From Novosphingobium aerophilum (GTDB lineage: Bacteria > Pseudomonadota > Alphaproteobacteria > Sphingomonadales > Sphingomonadaceae): a stretch of DNA of 64,000 bases. Positions within the stretch are counted from its first letter, which is position 1. Each line of letters opens with the position of its first letter. Shown here piece after piece: positions 61,655-64,000 of this stretch. The DNA is taken from positions 62,001-126,000 of the forward strand of contig NZ_JACLAU010000001.1 of the NCBI RefSeq assembly GCF_014230305.1, in the 5' to 3' direction. The notes under the pieces are model-generated. The model ran no database searches, was not told where the DNA came from, and saw nothing but the letters and a program-made list of their open reading frames with translations. The translations under genes were made by a program, and so were the position numbers.

Positions 61655-63520
61655 TCAAAACTCTGCCCAGTCGGAGTCGCCGGCCGGAGCCGGGGCCAAG
61701 GCCAGGGCCCCATCGAAGCGCGGCGCCGGGGCCGCCACGGCGGGGCGCGGAGCTGCCATGCGGGCCACGGGCGCTGGCCGCTGCCGCTCGCTCCGCGACG
61801 GCTCTCCGCCGGCGGCCGAGAAGCGCGCAACCAGCCCGGCCATGCGATCGGCCTCCTGCGCCAGAGAGCGGGCCGCCGCGGTGGTTTCCTCGACCATTGC
61901 GGCGTTCTGCTGGGTGACCCGGTCCATGTCCGAGACCGAACCGTTGACCTGTTCGAGATTGGTTGCCTGCTGCTGGGCGGCCACCGAAATCTCGCCGATC
62001 TGCTCGTTGATCCCGGCGATCCGCTGGACCATGCGGGTGAGCAGTGCCCCGGTCTCGGCGACCAGCGTGACGCCTTCGCTGACGCGCCCGGTCGACTTGC
62101 CGATCAGGGCGCTGATTTCGTGGGCGGCGTCGCTCGATCGCTGGGCCAGGGCGCGCACCTCGTTCGCGACCACGGCAAAACCCTTGCCGGCATCACCGGC
62201 CCGCGCCGCCTCGACCCCGGCGTTGAGCGCCAGCAGGTTGGTCTGGAAGGCGATGCCTTCGATCACCGAGATGATCTGGTTGATCTCGCGCGAGGAGGAC
62301 TCGATCTCGCTCATCGCCGCGACGGTGCGTTGCACGGTCTCGCCGCCTGCGGTCACCTCGCTGTGCGTGCTGCGCATCGTTTCGCGCACCTCGGCGGTCT
62401 TTTGCGCGGTGTCGGCGATGCTCAGGGTGACCTGGCGCATGGCGGCTGCGGTTTCCTCGACACTGCCGGCCTGGCGCTCGTTGCGGCTGGCGAGGTCGTC
62501 CGATGCCGACAGGATCTCGGAGGCCCCGTTGCTGACCCCCCGGGCCGAGGTCGACACGTCGCGGATCAGTTCGCCGAGCCGCGCGACCGTGGTGTTGAAG
62601 GCCTGGCGCAACGGCTCGTAGTCGCTGGCGAAGGGCTGGTGGATCGCGGAATCGAGCCGGCCATCGGCCAGTTCGCCCAGCGCGCCGCTGAGCGCATCGA
62701 CCACGGTGCGCTGGGCTCCGGCATCGGCGACCTGCCGCGCGGCCGAGGCGCGGAACACCTCGATCGCACGGGTCATGGCGCCGATCTCGTCGCCGCGGTG
62801 CAGCTCGGTCCGGCCGGCCTCCAGATCGCCATTGGCCATCCGCGTCATCGTCTCGGCGGTCTCTCCCAGCGGTGCCAGGACATGGCGGCGCAACAGGCGC
62901 TGGGTCCAGACCATCTGTGCGGTCAGGCCGAGCGCCAGGACCAGCAGCCCCCACATCGACCAGGTGCTGATGGCTCCGCTCGATTCTTGCAGCGCCGCGT
63001 TGTGCGCATTGGCGGCGCTGACCACCGCATCGATTTCCTTGCGGTGTTCGGCGTAGATATCTTCCAGCGCATCGTGCGCCATGTTGATCCGCTCGGGATC
63101 GCCGGTCCGTCCGGCCGGGATCAGGCCGTCATGCACCTGCTTCCAGAAGCGCTGCCCCAGCGGGACGAGCCGCTGGTCGATCTGGGCGCGGAGTGCGGGA
63201 TCGAGCGTCGAATCGCGCCAGAACTTGAGCCGTTCATGGTAGCCGGTTTCGAGCTTGCCCAGTTCCTGCTCGCGTTCGGCAATTCCCTCCGGGTCCGATG
63301 CGATCAGGGTCGATTGCAGCATCGGCTCGACCAGATAGAGCGTGGGAGGCAGGACGTCGGCGATGAACTCGCTGGTCACCCGGTTCTGCTGATCCAGGTT
63401 TCCGCCCAGCCTCACCTGGCTCAGCGCCAGGGCGGTCAGGGTGACCGCGATCGCGAACGTGGCGAACAGCAGGATACCGAGCTTGCGCGCTCCCGCGCTG
63501 ATCGAACCGGTGGTGTTCAT
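61655..63520 (-). CDS. Methyl-accepting chemotaxis protein
   Basis: A 621-residue transmembrane chemoreceptor. Helix 1 ([20 protein letters not shown]) and helix 2 ([18 protein letters not shown]) enclose a roughly 160-residue helical periplasmic sensor. A HAMP domain and a long cytoplasmic hairpin follow, with the tip motif [19 protein letters not shown] and [15 protein letters not shown]. It ends in DWAEF, which fits the C-terminal pentapeptide that tethers CheR/CheB. ATG at 63518-63520 is used; an ATG six codons upstream is equally possible. No che or flagellar genes are nearby. Confidence 0.94.
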   Translation of the reverse strand: MNTTGSISAGARKLGILLFATFAIAVTLTALALSQVRLGGNLDQQNRVTSEFIADVLPPTLYLVEPMLQSTLIASDPEGIAEREQELGKLETGYHERLKFWRDSTLDPALRAQIDQRLVPLGQRFWKQVHDGLIPAGRTGDPERINMAHDALEDIYAEHRKEIDAVVSAANAHNAALQESSGAISTWSMWGLLVLALGLTAQMVWTQRLLRRHVLAPLGETAETMTRMANGDLEAGRTELHRGDEIGAMTRAIEVFRASAARQVADAGAQRTVVDALSGALGELADGRLDSAIHQPFASDYEPLRQAFNTTVARLGELIRDVSTSARGVSNGASEILSASDDLASRNERQAGSVEETAAAMRQVTLSIADTAQKTAEVRETMRSTHSEVTAGGETVQRTVAAMSEIESSSREINQIISVIEGIAFQTNLLALNAGVEAARAGDAGKGFAVVANEVRALAQRSSDAAHEISALIGKSTGRVSEGVTLVAETGALLTRMVQRIAGINEQIGEISVAAQQQATNLEQVNGSVSDMDRVTQQNAAMVEETTAAARSLAQEADRMAGLVARFSAAGGEPSRSERQRPAPVARMAAPRPAVAAPAPRFDGALALAPAPAGDSDWAEF

Positions 63521-63803
63521 GGTCAGGCCCCGTATCATGCTTTGTTCTTGACGCGGGCCCTCCCTGCACCTCTAACTGTAGTATGGAATGAAACGGTGCT
63601 GCGCGTTTGAAGCGATACAATCCGTAACATTATCGAAACAGTATCACACCGTCGCCGTGCCATGACTGGGGCCATCGCATCGCACGGCGGGTCCCGGCAC
63701 AAGGCCGGTTGCTGCGCCTTCCGTGCGGGACTAGACAGACAACACGGACCGCCGGAAGCGCGGCCAACCGGGAGCGGACGATGGCTGAAGGGAGACCCGC
63801 CTG

Positions 63804-64000
63804 ATGCTGGGCTTGATGCAGGACTGGCCGCTGACGGTCGACCGGATCATCGATCACGCCGCGCGCGTGCATGGCGGGCGCGAGGTGGTGACCCGGCGCC
63901 TCGACGGCCAGGTCTACCGCACCGACTACCGCACCATCGAGGCGCGTTCGCGGCGGCTGTCGGCTGCCCTCCTTGCCCTCGGCATCGCCCCGGGTGACCG
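63804..64000 (+). CDS. Acyl-CoA synthetase (AMP-binding), cut by the window edge
   Basis: The first 65 residues of an adenylate-forming fatty-acid or aryl CoA ligase: MLGLMQDWPLTVDRIIDHAA, then GREVVTRRLDGQVYRTDYRT and ARSRRLSAALLALGIAPGDR, the canonical N-terminal pattern of medium- and long-chain acyl-CoA synthetases. The catalytic motifs lie beyond the window. GAAGGGAGA upstream supports ATG 63804. The preceding 283 bases (63521-63803) between the divergent chemoreceptor and this gene contain no recognisable gene. Confidence 0.85.
   Translation, partial: MLGLMQDWPLTVDRIIDHAARVHGGREVVTRRLDGQVYRTDYRTIEARSRRLSAALLALGIAPGD

Noticed and set aside
1..64000. tRNA, rRNA, CRISPR arrays, prophage or toxin-antitoxin pairs
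   Set aside because: Looked for cloverleaf ends, regular spaced repeats and typical gene neighbours; none was seen. A covariance or CRISPR search was not possible here.

Overview
This 64 kb window comes from a GC-rich alphaproteobacterial chromosome, most likely a Sphingomonadaceae member close to Novosphingobium. The support is very high GC3, two large TonB-dependent receptors, valine-catabolic mmsA/mmsB genes, many GC-rich palindromic intergenic repeats, and a 402-residue D-mannonate dehydratase whose active-site residues (Arg147, Tyr159, Asp210, His212) fall at the positions known from the Novosphingobium aromaticivorans enzyme. No rRNA, tRNA, CRISPR array or phage module was recognised. 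Both ends cut genes: an SDR on the left and an acyl-CoA synthetase on the right.

Layout. 1-11.3 kb is mostly amino-acid and branched-chain catabolism: two SDRs, L-serine ammonia-lyase, mmsB / acyl-CoA dehydrogenase / mmsA with a divergent LysR regulator, a DUF2889 protein, a Gfo/Idh oxidoreductase and an alpha/beta hydrolase. 11.3-19 kb holds a thioesterase, a siderophore-type TonB receptor behind a Fur-like palindrome, a small secreted protein, a redoxin-prolyl-hydroxylase fusion and a second TonB receptor. 19-23.7 kb is a C4-dicarboxylate module: dctA co-transcribed with the second receptor, divergent from dctB-dctD. 24-32 kb is a 5-oxoproline (pyroglutamate) operon: fused 5-oxoprolinase, DUF969 and DUF979 permease subunits, DUF2891 and a second dicarboxylate/amino-acid symporter. 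32-38 kb has TspO, a ketopantoate-reductase-like enzyme, a periplasmic GH3 glycosidase and an exported glycerophosphodiesterase.

37.9-40.1 kb is a nested mobile element. An IS5/IS427-type element flanked by CTAG has been entered, just inside its left end, by an IS110-family (IS1111-like) element. The non-coding tail of the inner element can be folded into an internal-loop architecture whose loop strands match both of its own insertion junctions, so it looks like a readable bridge/seek RNA.

40.2-47.7 kb has a TetR regulator, an exported M28 peptidase, gamma-glutamyltransferase, a GNAT, an orphan histidine kinase and a TPR protein. 47.7-54.6 kb is an eight-gene, tightly overlapping minus-strand operon: SPFH-SHOCT protein, two zinc-ribbon DUF4178 proteins, a 49-residue membrane protein, DUF350, a membrane-bound spermidine-synthase-like enzyme, a Tat-exported FAD amine oxidase and AdoMet decarboxylase. 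It looks like a polyamine-linked membrane system of unknown function and is the most interesting gene cluster here. 54.6-64 kb returns to metabolism: alanine dehydrogenase with a divergent Lrp regulator, a purine deaminase, arylamine N-acetyltransferase, pirin, the manD-kdgK uronate operon, a chemoreceptor and the start of a CoA ligase.
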